From Pseudooceanicola algae (GTDB lineage Bacteria > Pseudomonadota > Alphaproteobacteria > Rhodobacterales > Rhodobacteraceae): a stretch of DNA of 64,000 nucleotides. Below the pieces are notes generated by a model that worked only from the letters and a program-made list of their open reading frames with translations, was not told the DNA's origin and made no database searches. Every line of letters starts with the position of its first letter. The stretch's first letter is position 1. Positions 8,987 to 20,036 of the stretch are shown here, piece by piece. The stretch lies in contig NZ_CP060436.1 in assembly GCF_003590145.2 (NCBI RefSeq), forward strand, positions 902,001-966,000, in the 5' to 3' direction. The position numbers and the translations under genes were made by a program.

Positions 8987-11900
8987 TCACACTGCCCCTT
9001 TAGGACGCCCGGATCCTTCCGAACCGCAGGATGCAAGGACATCTGCAATCGCGCGGGCAATCTCCACCACGGGGGCGGGCTTTTGCAGGACCGGAACGTC
9101 CAGGCTGCGAAGCTCGCTCATGTCGATATTGGCATGGCCGGACATCAGGATGATGGGAAGACCGGGGAAACGGGCGGCGATGTCCTGTGCCAGATCCCCA
9201 CCCGAGACGCCTCCGGGCATCACTATGTCGCTGAGAACAAGATCGAATGTCTCTCCGCTTTCCAGGCGCGCGATCGCTTCGACCCCCGTATCGACATCTT
9301 CGACCTCATAACCGAGCCGCATCAGGATCGCCACCAGGGGCTCGCGCAGCTCGATCTGGTCCTCGACCAGCAGAATCTGCTGACCTGATCCGTGGGAAAC
9401 CGCTTCCTTCACGGCTGGCTTCTGCGCACCTTCCGCGTTGACCTGCGGCAGGCGCAAGCGGACGGTCGTGCCCTGTCCCGGCTCCGAATAGATCGACAGA
9501 TCGCCCGAGGCGCGGTCAACGAAACCCGCCACCATGGACAGCCCGAGCCCCGAGCCCCCGCCGTCCTTCTTGGTCGTGTAGAACGGGTCCGTTGCGTGGC
9601 GTTTCACGACCGCGCTCATGCCCGGACCATTGTCGGACACGGAAATTTCCAGGGTATTCCGAAGACCATGTGCCGACTCCGTCATCTGGTCGCTGTCGTA
9701 GGTACGTACCCGGACGGTGATCCTGTCGCCCACCCCAGAGCCCTGCAGGGCGTCCCGGGCGTTGATGATGAGGTTCAGCATGGCGTTTTCCAATTCGCCC
9801 ACATCGCAGAAGATGAAGAAGTCCGTGTCGACTGTCGGCAGATCCAGAGAGATCGCCTCCGTGATCGCGGAGTTGGCCAGAACCGCGAGTTTCTGGAAAC
9901 TGCGCCCGACGTTCACGGGCCTCGGATCCTGAGGTGTATCGCGCGAGAAGGCCAGAAGACGTTCCGTCAGGTTCCGCCCCGCGTCCACCGCGGCAATGAT
10001 GCGGCCCAGGATCTCGGGGGCTCGGTCCGCTTCGCCCATCTGTCCCATTTCGGCATTGAACAGAATACTGCCGAGGACGTTGTTGAAATCATGGGCAAGC
10101 CCGCCCGTCAGCATCCCAAGAGACGACAGGCGCATGGATCTGTCCAGCTTCTGCCGGTTCATTTCGTTCACGTGATCATCCTCGACGATCATGATCGACG
10201 CCAGCCCGCTTTCAGGGGCGCGAACAGTGTCGGAGGTGACACGCACATAGCGCGGTGGATCCGCCGGGTCCGACCGGAAAAGGCAGGCCTGACCATGGAT
10301 GCGCGTCGCCCGATCCGACGTCGGCCCGTCGTTTTCCGCAAGGCGACAGGTGTCTCCGGTGCCGGGATCGATGAAGGCCGCGGCCTCGGGCCAACGTGCG
10401 GGCTCTTCAGGATCCAGTCCCAGAAGACGCCGGCCACTTGGATTGGCGATCGCCAGAGACCCATCCCCGCCGAAGCCGAAGACCGCCTGGCTGGTGCTTG
10501 ATAGAACGGCCGCAAGGCGCGAATTGGAAGCCTCTGCAATCGATCGCAGTCGGTCAGAGGCTTTCCGCGCGCGCCAGTTCTGAATGAACATGCCCAAGGC
10601 TGCCAAAGCCATGAGGACCCCGATGGCATAGAGCAGAAGGGTGACACGCGCGGGCGTCCAGAACTGCGGCTTCTCGAGCCATTTCGTGGCCAGGTCCCGA
10701 TACTGACCCGATCCGATAAAACCCTGGATCACCACGTTGAGCCGCTCGCGCAGGTCTCCCAGACCAGGCCGCAAGGCAATCGAAAGGTCATTCTGGAAAG
10801 CCGGCTCCGAGAGGCGCGCGAACTGGCCCTCCTTTCCAGCTTGTGTCACGAAATCCTCGAAGGCGCGTCGGGGAAAGATCACCGCATCCAGGTTTCCGTC
10901 CCCCAGCATGGTCACCGCTTCTTCTGTATCGGCAACCGGGATCAGTTCAGTGCCGAGTGTCCGGGCGATGCCGGCCCGCTGTGGCGAACTGGCAAGTATC
11001 CCGACCCTCCGGGTTGCCGGGGTCAGTGGCTGCCCGGCGTCCTCGGCGCGCACGAAGGTCAGGTAGTCGATTGTCTGGATCGGATTGGTGAATTGCAGGA
11101 ACTCGGCTTCCGTTTCGGTCGCACTGCGCGCAGGCAAGAGGTCGAAGGCATCCAGGCGCGGGCCCTGCGCCCAGCTTTCCTGGGAAATGGCCTCGAACTT
11201 CAGGGCGATATTGGCACGGTCTGCCAGTTCTCGGATGACCTCGACGGCAAAACCGCTGAAGCTTCCGTCTTCCGCAATCAAGGAATAGGGGGGGAATTGC
11301 GTGACCCCGACTGTCAGCACGTCCGGGATCGGAACGGCCGGCACCATGAACCACTTGCGGCGCAGTTCGGGCAATGCGCGGTTGGCTTCGAGCCGCTCAA
11401 TGGCCTGCTCTATATCCGGCAGGAGGTCGGCGTGCTCTTGTCGCAGGGCGACGTAGCCCAGCAGCGACCGGATCGCCGGAAAACTGGGCCTTATCAGGCT
11501 GTCCAACCCGGTCTTGCGCAGCGTGCGCATGCCAAGGGGCGACAGGGCGATGACACCGTCCACATCCCCGTTCAGCAGCTTTGCAAAGGCGCTGATCTGA
11601 TCGTCGAACACGACCATCTCGACACCCTCGGGCGGGGGGATGAGGCTGGCAGCGGTGTTGCGGACCGCCCCGATGCGGGTCCCATCGAAGGTGGCGAATG
11701 TCGTCTCCTGTGGGGCATCACCACGCACGAACAGAAGAAACGGCGTCTCGGCCACGGGGCCGGCAAAGGCAACGGGGTGGCCCTCCAGAACCTGGCGCCC
11801 GACGCCGGCGAGCATATCTGCAGTGCCGTCCCGGATTGCCTGGGTCACCGCAAGGGCCGAGGGATACTCGACGAACTCGATGTCGAAATCGGCTTCGGCA

Positions 11901-12106
11901 GCGACCATGCGTGCCAGCTCGATCGAGAAGCTGTGCGGGGTCCCATCCGGATCGGTAAAACTGTAGCCGGAACTGTTCGTCCAAGGCACACGCAGGACCG
12001 TCCGCCCGCCCGGTTGGGCATCAGCGCCGGGCGCAGCCGTCAAGCAGGCAAGGAAAAGAGCTGCGACAAGGCATCCCCGCAGGATCCTGATGAAATGTAA
12101 CCGCAA
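8987..12106 (-). CDS. BvgS-like hybrid sensor histidine kinase with two periplasmic solute-binding domains
   Basis: About 1039 residues from a TTG at 12106 that has AAAGGGG ten bases upstream; the frame stays open to 12349, but that extension is Ser/Arg-rich and precedes the hydrophobic signal sequence, so it is probably not translated. Order: signal peptide; two tandem family-3 solute-binding domains (about 40-260 and 265-480); a membrane helix near 490-510; a PAS-like region; a histidine-kinase core with H-box GGLAHDFNNVLGS, N-box LNLIINARDAL and G-boxes DNGPGM and GSGLGLSM; and a C-terminal receiver domain with LLVEDQ, acceptor Asp in LVLSDIVMPGG and Lys in LQKPAP. A fused receiver implies a phosphorelay or output through an unlinked regulator. 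The ligand is probably an amino acid or similar small polar molecule, by family analogy only. Confidence 0.88.
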   Translation of the reverse strand: MRLHFIRILRGCLVAALFLACLTAAPGADAQPGGRTVLRVPWTNSSGYSFTDPDGTPHSFSIELARMVAAEADFDIEFVEYPSALAVTQAIRDGTADMLAGVGRQVLEGHPVAFAGPVAETPFLLFVRGDAPQETTFATFDGTRIGAVRNTAASLIPPPEGVEMVVFDDQISAFAKLLNGDVDGVIALSPLGMRTLRKTGLDSLIRPSFPAIRSLLGYVALRQEHADLLPDIEQAIERLEANRALPELRRKWFMVPAVPIPDVLTVGVTQFPPYSLIAEDGSFSGFAVEVIRELADRANIALKFEAISQESWAQGPRLDAFDLLPARSATETEAEFLQFTNPIQTIDYLTFVRAEDAGQPLTPATRRVGILASSPQRAGIARTLGTELIPVADTEEAVTMLGDGNLDAVIFPRRAFEDFVTQAGKEGQFARLSEPAFQNDLSIALRPGLGDLRERLNVVIQGFIGSGQYRDLATKWLEKPQFWTPARVTLLLYAIGVLMALAALGMFIQNWRARKASDRLRSIAEASNSRLAAVLSSTSQAVFGFGGDGSLAIANPSGRRLLGLDPEEPARWPEAAAFIDPGTGDTCRLAENDGPTSDRATRIHGQACLFRSDPADPPRYVRVTSDTVRAPESGLASIMIVEDDHVNEMNRQKLDRSMRLSSLGMLTGGLAHDFNNVLGSILFNAEMGQMGEADRAPEILGRIIAAVDAGRNLTERLLAFSRDTPQDPRPVNVGRSFQKLAVLANSAITEAISLDLPTVDTDFFIFCDVGELENAMLNLIINARDALQGSGVGDRITVRVRTYDSDQMTESAHGLRNTLEISVSDNGPGMSAVVKRHATDPFYTTKKDGGGSGLGLSMVAGFVDRASGDLSIYSEPGQGTTVRLRLPQVNAEGAQKPAVKEAVSHGSGQQILLVEDQIELREPLVAILMRLGYEVEDVDTGVEAIARLESGETFDLVLSDIVMPGGVSGGDLAQDIAARFPGLPIILMSGHANIDMSELRSLDVPVLQKPAPVVEIARAIADVLASCGSEGSGRPKGAV

Positions 12107-12401
12107 TTTGCGCGTGCCCCTTTCGTCCAACGACAGGGTTTCGCACCCGCTGTCGCTTCCCGACCTGCCGTGATCCTGACAGGATTGACCGTTGCCCGAC
12201 CCTTTGCAAGAAGTCTCGCGCCGCATTGCCCGGAAAATCAGACGGCCCAATGGCGCGCGCCTGGATGTGGGACAACTGCGGTCCTGTCGTGTTTCACGAT
12301 CGTTTCCAGATGACCCGTCAAGCAGAAGCGCCGCCTGCGTGGAGCGCATCCCCGCGAACTGCTTCAGTCGGTCCGTCTCGGAGAGGGTAGAGTGGTTCTG
12401 A
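12107..12401. other. Intergenic region upstream of the hybrid-kinase gene
   Basis: About 295 bp holding the kinase promoter region and 5' leader. The minus frame is open through most of it, but the would-be peptide is Ser/Arg-rich with no recognisable domain. No promoter could be assigned with confidence. Confidence 0.4.
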
Positions 12402-12890
12402 ATGAAAGTTCCTCAGTTCCCCCAATATGACAGTGATTGAGAACATCGGCTAAGGGCTGAAGATCGGGGGTGTCCGGAAGACCGACATCGCCACGCGTGT
12501 CGCCGGATTGCTCGATCTGGTGAAGCTGCCACAGGTCGCAGACAAGATGCCCGGCCAGCTTTAAGGCGGGCAGCAGCAGCGCATCGCCCAGGCGCGGGCG
12601 ATTGCGATCGATCCGCGGGTCTGCTGCTGGACGAGCCGCTTTCGGCGCTTGACGCCAAGGTCTGCGCAGAGCTGTGCGACGAGATCCGGCAGGTGCAGCG
12701 CTCCCTTCGCATTCCGACCCTCATGGTGACGCAAGATCAGGATGAAGCGTTGGCCCTGGCGGACAAGATCATCTGCATGACCCATGGCAATCTCGTGCAG
12801 GCCGGCACGCCGGAAGATCTGTATCATCGGCCTGCCACGGGCTTTGTCGCGGAGTTCATGGGGATCGGCAACCTGGCCGAACTTACCCTG
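12402..12890 (+). pseudogene. Remnant of an ABC-transporter ATPase (PotA/FbpC-like)
   Basis: Read across frames this is the C-terminal two-thirds of a spermidine/iron/phosphonate-type importer ATPase: FP, a one-base insertion, then NMTVIENIG, a TAA at 12451, GLKIGGVRKTD, MPGQL, a TAA at 12562 where the signature Ser should be, GGQQQRIAQARAIAIDPRV, a one-base deletion near 12620, then Walker B LLLDEPLSALDAK, the Q/D-loop and the switch region. Walker A and the N-terminus are missing. Two in-frame stops plus two frameshifts make this a dead gene. From about 12890 the open frame continues into a different gene remnant. No permease or binding-protein gene survives nearby. Confidence 0.88.
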
Positions 12891-13185
12891 TCCGAGATCC
12901 GCCGCTTCGCGGTCGACATCTGCTTTTCCCCGCCCGTCGCGTTGCACCCCGAGAAAGGGGCGTTCTTCTACGACCTGCAGGAGGCGGAAATTTCGATCGC
13001 GATGGAAGCGCAGGCGGCACGGACAGTGGTTCTTGCCCACCATGCAAAGCTGGGTGTTACCAGCCGTGTGCGGTCCTGAGATGTGATCGGGATCGGAGGA
13101 CTGGTCGCCAATCGCGCCGCTTCGGACACTGTGCGCGACCTGTTTCGGAAGGCTGGGATCGAGGTCGTCCGAGCGGGTGCAACGG
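12891..13185 (+). pseudogene. C-terminal remnant of a DeoR-family regulator, joined in frame to the ABC remnant
   Basis: Downstream of the transporter remnant the same frame reads ELTLSEIRRFAVDICF, HPEKGAFFYDLQEAEIS, TVVLAHHAKLGVTSRVR, a TGA at 13077-13079, then GLVANRAASDTVRDLFRKAG. This is the order found in the sugar-phosphate-binding C-terminal domain of DeoR/GlpR-type repressors (the DLEEAEI, VVLADHSKFG and LVTNRA blocks, from memory of the family). The N-terminal helix-turn-helix is absent and a stop interrupts the domain. A deletion probably fused a transporter ATPase gene to its neighbouring regulator gene. Confidence 0.7.
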
Positions 13186-13531
13186 GATCGGTTCGGGCCC
13201 ATCTGGTCGTCCACCACGCGCTGTCACGGATCGCCGCCGGTTCAACGGAATGCCTGTCCATGCGAGACACAAGGAACAGATGCGCGCACCGCGATTTCGG
13301 TGGCTGGAAAGCGGATGCAGTGGTTCGGGCGGAAACCGGACCTTCGCCGTGGGAGGGACCCCGATCCGCATTCGGGAGGCGTGGGCATTCAGAGACACCC
13401 GCAAATCCAACTCCGTTCCGCGAGGGGGCAGGGGGCCGTGAACCCATTCTGCGGGTTTCGCTGCCAGGATGCCGGAAGTCAGCTGTGCAAGGTGGCACGA
13501 TTTATGTCCCACCTTGCAGCTGTTGTTTTAC
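13186..13531. other. Intergenic region, no gene seen
   Basis: About 345 bp between the DeoR remnant and the end of the secreted-protein operon. Overlapping open frames on both strands are compositionally driven and show no domain. Further decayed sequence from the same lost locus is possible but I cannot recognise it. Confidence 0.45.
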
Positions 13532-14179
13532 CTATTCGCTGATCGTCAGGCGACACAGCAGCGTGTTGTCCTGCGTCAGGCTTTCCCCCCAGACCAGCTT
13601 GGCGCTGTCGTCCCACGTAATCTCGTCATAGCCATCCTTGGGGCCGACGTCGGCGGCGGAATGAACGGTCGCGGCAGGCCAGTCGCTGTCGTCGAAATCG
13701 GGCGAGGTCCAGTCAGCCGGGATGTCGGTCGCGACAAAGCCGCAGGCCCCTTCGCCCGCGACGGGGTTCGCCTCATCCGCGCAGGACGGCTCGATGGGAG
13801 CGTGTTGCACCACGAGGCATTTCATGTCCGCGTCGGTCACGGCCAGGGTTTCGCCTGACACCGCATCCATGAACTGCGCGATCATGCCGCCGTCGCCCAT
13901 CTGCTGGCGGTTGGTGCCGATATATTCCAGCCCGCTGTCGTTCTCCTTGAAGTCCTTGGCCTCGATCGCGATGACGGCTGGCAACTCGACCGAAAAGGTC
14001 GCGGTTTCCGCGTTGAACGACCGCTCGGTCGTGATCGAGACCGAGTCTTCCAGGACCGCTTCACCGTTTGCGGAAAGCGAGAACCAGTTGTCGACCCAGA
14101 CATCGGCGGTGATGTCGCGGGTGCCCGCCTGTGCGGCGCAAGCCGTCAGGGCCGTGGCAGCAGCAAGGATGAAGCGCAT
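13532..14179 (-). CDS. Secreted protein of unknown function
   Basis: 215 residues with a Sec signal peptide (MRFILAAATALTACAAQAG, cleavage probably after AQA). The mature part is acidic and Trp-rich, with a segment DWTSPDFDDSDWPAA that resembles the loop of galactose-binding-like beta-sandwich domains, and at least four Cys that could form disulfides in the periplasm. It is the third gene of an operon with a YHYH protein and a PEBP-family protein, 33 bp after the latter. I do not recognise a family with certainty. Confidence 0.75.
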   Translation of the reverse strand: MRFILAAATALTACAAQAGTRDITADVWVDNWFSLSANGEAVLEDSVSITTERSFNAETATFSVELPAVIAIEAKDFKENDSGLEYIGTNRQQMGDGGMIAQFMDAVSGETLAVTDADMKCLVVQHAPIEPSCADEANPVAGEGACGFVATDIPADWTSPDFDDSDWPAATVHSAADVGPKDGYDEITWDDSAKLVWGESLTQDNTLLCRLTISE

Positions 14180-14212
14180 GTTGTATCCGATCTTGTTGAG
14201 TTCAGTCGTGGA

Positions 14213-14773
14213 TCAGTTCAGGAAAGAGATGGCATCGGCCGCAAGGACGTGCCCGTTCAGCGCGGCCATCACATCGCTCCAACCAACGTTGATGTCGTCT
14301 TGTTCCGGCAGATCGCCGAGGTGCGCATCAAGGGCATAGACCCAGATCGTGTATTCATGTGTGCCGGCACCGGCGGGCGAACAGGGTGGCGTGTAGCCGG
14401 TGGCGCGATTGTCTTTGTCCGACCCCTCAACCCCGAGGGAGCCCGGATTTCCCCGCGCCACGCCATCCGCATCGCCGGGAATGTTCCAGACCAGCCAATA
14501 CTGACTGGGCGCGTTCACGCCTGGATAGGTGCCATTGGGATAATGCTGCATGACGATGGCATAGGCCCGCGTGTCTGCTGGTGCATTTTCCCACGTCAGC
14601 GGTGGCGATACACCGTCCCCGCCGCTGCGGGTGCAGCGCAGATCGGCGGGCAAGGGCGCGCCGTCGATCAGCGCGGGGCTGCCAACGGTGAAATCTGGGC
14701 CCTGCTGCCCAAGAGCGGGCAGCGCGGATGTGCAGCATATCAATGCAAGGCCAAGTGCGCTTGAACGGCTCAT
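14213..14773 (-). CDS. Secreted PEBP-family (YbhB/YbcL-like) protein
   Basis: 186 residues starting at ATG 14773, which overlaps the stop of the YHYH gene (ATGA). A signal peptide is followed by the phosphatidylethanolamine-binding-protein fold: DGVSPPLTWENAP, AYAIVMQHY, QYWLVWNIPG and the closing GTHEYTIWVYALD. Bacterial relatives (YbhB/YbcL) are periplasmic or cytoplasmic and of poorly known role. The extra N-terminal codons in the open frame are rejected because the chosen start begins with a signal peptide and matches the overlap pattern. Confidence 0.88.
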   Translation of the reverse strand: MSRSSALGLALICCTSALPALGQQGPDFTVGSPALIDGAPLPADLRCTRSGGDGVSPPLTWENAPADTRAYAIVMQHYPNGTYPGVNAPSQYWLVWNIPGDADGVARGNPGSLGVEGSDKDNRATGYTPPCSPAGAGTHEYTIWVYALDAHLGDLPEQDDINVGWSDVMAALNGHVLAADAISFLN

Positions 14774-15747
14774 TCGCGGCAAAGCTCCTGCTCGAACAAT
14801 TCGCCGCCGTTGGTTACGGTGCGGGTCTCGAAGTTGTAGCAATTCTCGGTCTCTGACGGGGCGTATTTGATGTAGTAGTCTGCGCCCTGATAGCTGTAGG
14901 TCATCGTCCGCTCGCCGTCCTCGCCCTGCACAAACACCAGATCGTCAACCCCGCCCCGCGGCGGCTGGCCTGCCTCTGGTCCGGGCCCGCCATCGGCAGC
15001 ACCCAGAGGGCGCACGCGCGGCAAGGCATCGATGTCAGGCACTTCGCCCATCAGGCACTGGATGATGTAAGGCGCGCCTTCGGAGGTGTGGTAGCGATAA
15101 CCGAAGACGTCATCGGCCTGCCCATTGCACACATCCAACACGCCACCCGCAATTGCCGTCCCGTCCGGATTGCTGTCCGCGTAGATAGGGAAGCCGTCAA
15201 AGGCCCAACCGATGATCGCATCCGGGCCCTTGTTCGCCATCTGGTCAATCATGCAGGTCGGTGCGGCGTGATAGTGATAATCGTCACCCCGGCCCGCATG
15301 GCCACCGCAGGCGTCAAGCTGCCCGGTTGCGACGGTGTCCAGATCCGCCTGATAGGTTCCCAGATCCTCTTGCGACATCTCTCCACCAGCGGTGTAATCA
15401 TAGATCGGCACACCGTTCACGGCGACGCCAAGCGCCGCGTCACGGGTGTGCGGCGCCGTCCCAAGCGTCGGGGCCAACGTGATGGGCGAGGCGTAGTTCA
15501 CCGCAGGCACGGGCACCTGCTCATTGGTACCGGTGATGCCGGTCATCATCTCGTGGTCCGGATAGGTATCGCCCGAGATCAAGGCGTGGTTATCGGCGCA
15601 GGTGACCGTGACGACATCGTCAAAGCCCGCCGCCGCGACCGAGGCAGTGACGGCCTCGCAATGAAATGTTGCCTCGTGGGCTTGCCCAGTGGTGGCGTAA
15701 AGACAGGCAAGGACGGCGAAGCCGGGCGAAAGGACGAGATGACGCAC
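14770..15747 (-). CDS. Secreted YHYH-domain protein
   Basis: 325 residues from a GTG at 15747 with AGAGGA seven to eight bases upstream; the longer frame to 16005 lacks signal-peptide character. After the signal peptide come a Cys-containing head, the NHALISGDTYPDHEMMTG segment, GVPIYDYTAGGEMS, and the family-defining DYHYHAAP followed by GWAFDGFPIYAD. YHYH proteins are secreted or surface proteins of unknown activity, often near PEBP genes as here. First gene of a three-gene secreted operon. Confidence 0.88.
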   Translation of the reverse strand: MRHLVLSPGFAVLACLYATTGQAHEATFHCEAVTASVAAAGFDDVVTVTCADNHALISGDTYPDHEMMTGITGTNEQVPVPAVNYASPITLAPTLGTAPHTRDAALGVAVNGVPIYDYTAGGEMSQEDLGTYQADLDTVATGQLDACGGHAGRGDDYHYHAAPTCMIDQMANKGPDAIIGWAFDGFPIYADSNPDGTAIAGGVLDVCNGQADDVFGYRYHTSEGAPYIIQCLMGEVPDIDALPRVRPLGAADGGPGPEAGQPPRGGVDDLVFVQGEDGERTMTYSYQGADYYIKYAPSETENCYNFETRTVTNGGELFEQELCRE

Positions 15748-16205
15748 AGGTTTTCCTCTGAAAAGGTTCGTGACCGTATGAGAGTCTGAACGTTGTGTTC
15801 GGGCATTTCCGTCGGTTCCTGATCGCGGTTTTTGCGACAAAAAGCTCGGCCAGCGGGCACGCTTCCGGGCATAATTCGACGTTGCACTTGCTTGGATACA
15901 TAGGAGGGAAACAGTGTTCGTCAATGAAAGCCAACGGCGCCTCGTCTTTCTGAACGCCGCCTTGGGCGCGGCGCAAAAGCACAATCTCTCCACAGAGACG
16001 ATCAAGCATGTAAGATACTGCTGGATGCACGATCACCGGCTTTTGCCAAGCTGCGGCGCGGTATCAGGTGTGCCGGTGATCGGCGGCACTGGGCCGCAGA
16101 CGTCGCGCGACCCAGAGGCGGATCTTGCTGTGGAAGGCCCGCCGACTGCGCATAGCGAAAATTGGAGACATACGCAGTTGATGGCCGCGCAATGCGGGCG
16201 GGGCA
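15748..16205. other. Intergenic region, no gene seen
   Basis: About 460 bp between the YHYH gene start and the hairpin after pgm. A plus-strand frame from 15914 begins in a protein-like way but soon becomes Pro/Ser/Arg-rich and runs into the pgm gene antisense; I do not call it. The YHYH operon promoter should lie near 15770-15900. Confidence 0.4.
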
Positions 16206-16222
16206 GGCCGCCTTTCGCGGCC
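16206..16222 (-). terminator. GC-rich hairpin just after pgm
   Basis: GGCCGC, a 5-base loop and GCGGCC lie 6 bp past the pgm stop, with partly paired flanking G and C runs. There is no U tract, so intrinsic termination is only plausible. Confidence 0.45.
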
Positions 16223-16227
16223 CCCCG

Positions 16228-18349
<2,122 letters not shown>

Positions 18350-18369
18350 TTGGCTCCGGCGGTAGGGAT
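18350..18369. repeat. Left attachment repeat (orphan tRNA-Asn 3' end)
   Basis: Twenty bases (TTGGCTCCGG then CGGTAGGGAT) identical to 23226-23245, the CCA end, acceptor strand and part of the T arm of tRNA-Asn. After one mismatch, GAA also matches. No rest of a tRNA follows, so it is an attachment-site scar rather than a second tRNA gene. Confidence 0.85.
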
Positions 18370-18681
18370 GGAAGCACTTGTTGTATAACTTGCTGAAAAC
18401 TAACAGTTAATTCTGTCCGGAAAATGGGCTTGGTTTGGTCTTGTGTATCAACCACAGAACATAACGGGATCGACCTGACGGGCGCAAGGGAGGATTTCTT
18501 CACAGGGTGCCGTGTGGCGTGAACGGCCCGAAGCTGCCTTCCACCCACCACGCGGCGCCGCATTGTCGGGGATGAATGTCTGCTGTGCGGACTCGTCCGA
18601 CATTCGCCTTGCCGCAGCCCCTCAGTATCTAGCGCTGAATAGCGCTTCGGCATTCGGCAAGCGCATCAAACCCTTTAAGGT
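18370..18681. other. Non-coding stretch inside the left end of the island
   Basis: About 310 bp with no gene I can support. A 107-codon minus-strand frame (18330-18653) covers it, but it includes the attachment repeat and has no recognisable domain. Confidence 0.45.
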
Positions 18682-19047
18682 TTAGGGCTCTGCAGGCTCC
18701 CAAAGTTCTATCGGGTTTCCTTCTGGATCGTGGATGCGTGCAAACTGTCCCACCCCATCCATGCTGACGATGTCACCACTGTCGATGCCTGCTGCATTGA
18801 GTTCCGCTAGCGCGGAAGTAAGGTTTTCAACACGAAAGTTGAGCATAAACGCATGATCTTTTGAGAAATAATCTGTGTCATGGGCGAAGGGTGAGAGGAT
18901 GGTAACTCCCGCTTCCGTGATCCAAGGTTCCATTGTTGCCGACGTTGGGGCAGGATCGATCCCCAGGTGGGTTTGATACCATTCAGCCAAAGCGTTTGGG
19001 TCTTTGGCCCTGAAAAACAAACCACCAATTCCGAGAGTTTTTACCAT
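18682..19047 (-). CDS. VOC-family (glyoxalase/bleomycin-resistance-like) protein
   Basis: About 121 residues from ATG 19047 (MVKTLGIGGLFFRAKDP); an ATG four codons upstream is also possible. The beta-alpha-beta-beta-beta repeat is visible: GLFFRAKDPNALAEWYQTHLG at the start, and FARIHDPEGNPIELWEP at the end with the metal-ligand Glu. Members include glyoxalases, dioxygenases and small-molecule-sequestering resistance proteins; the substrate here is unknown. It is cargo of the tRNA-Asn island and stands alone. Confidence 0.88.
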   Translation of the reverse strand: MVKTLGIGGLFFRAKDPNALAEWYQTHLGIDPAPTSATMEPWITEAGVTILSPFAHDTDYFSKDHAFMLNFRVENLTSALAELNAAGIDSGDIVSMDGVGQFARIHDPEGNPIELWEPAEP

Positions 19048-19301
19048 GGAAATTTCCATCTTCTGTTGGACAAAGCCTGTCGTTTCAGTTGAACAGAAAA
19101 CTAAAACGAAAGCAATTTCGCAACCTCAACTTGGGTCCGGTATAGGCACAAACCCGACCTCGGATGCGGCGCGGCATCGGGCCTTCAAAACGTTTGATCG
19201 GATGTAAGGAGGGCCCAAACCGGACATTCACAAACGTCAACGACGCTGCAGCGTAGTTTCCCTAATGCCGACCTTCACTGCGAGCGCTCCTAGGTCCGGT
19301 A

Positions 19302-19496
19302 TTAGCAAGTAGCCGAATTTTTTAGGGTGCGCTCAGCGATCCGGCGGCGCTCAAAATGGGCGATGGATGCAAAGACGGGGAAAATCAGCTCTCCGGCTGG
19401 CATTGTCGTGTCGATATCCTCGGCCAAGGATCGAAAACCCGTGCCGCGTTCTTTGATAGTTATCATGGTGTCGAGAAGATCGCGCAACGGGTGATG
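19302..19496 (-). pseudogene. Fragment of a serine recombinase (Tn3-type resolvase)
   Basis: About 62 codons match the second half of a resolvase catalytic domain: RDLLDTMITIKERGTGFRSL, DTTMPAGELIFPVFASIAHF, then ERRRIAERT. The catalytic-Ser N-terminus and the DNA-binding C-terminus are both absent; upstream the frame ends at a stop (19497-19499). It marks an earlier transposon or resolvase gene in the island. Confidence 0.8.
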
Positions 19497-20036
19497 TCAC
19501 GTGGAATACGGTGTTTCGACTGGCTTGGTGTAAGCACCCTCGTAACGACGCGCGTCGCCAAATCGCTTGGTTTATGCAGGCGTTCCCTGTTTTGGGATGT
19601 TGGCGACAAAATGTCGCCGAAAAATCAGCGTCGCTCTACGTTTTCCGATAATTATTCCGGAAGTTGTTGACTGATCGTTTTGGTAAGATTAGCTCTTAAC
19701 GGTGAAGGATCGTTCCGGTTTGATTGAGGCTTGCATCGTCGAAGGGCGCGACGTCCGTGGGAAAAAGGAGGAGCCGTTTCATGTTTGTTATGGCTTTGAG
19801 ATATAAACCTTTTTGCCAAAAACTGGGCGCCTGGTGGTTTTGGGCTGTTGGTGAAACTCGAGCTTATCCGATGATCTTACCCTATGATCACGAAAACCCT
19901 CCAATACCCCAAACGTTTTGTCATCGATATTTGGAATGGTTAAAAGATTTATCTTTCGTGCGGAAATTAAGCATGACAAAAACGACCGTTTCAGATTGTC
20001 GTCGCAGTCCATGGTAATGTTCTGAGCCGACACACT
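19497..20036. other. AT-rich stretch, no supported gene
   Basis: About 540 bp of markedly lower GC than the surroundings. A plus-strand frame (19724-20017) and a minus-strand frame (19788-20033) overlap each other; neither shows a domain or an obvious ribosome-binding site. It may contain the promoter of the cassette that starts at 20037. Confidence 0.4.
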
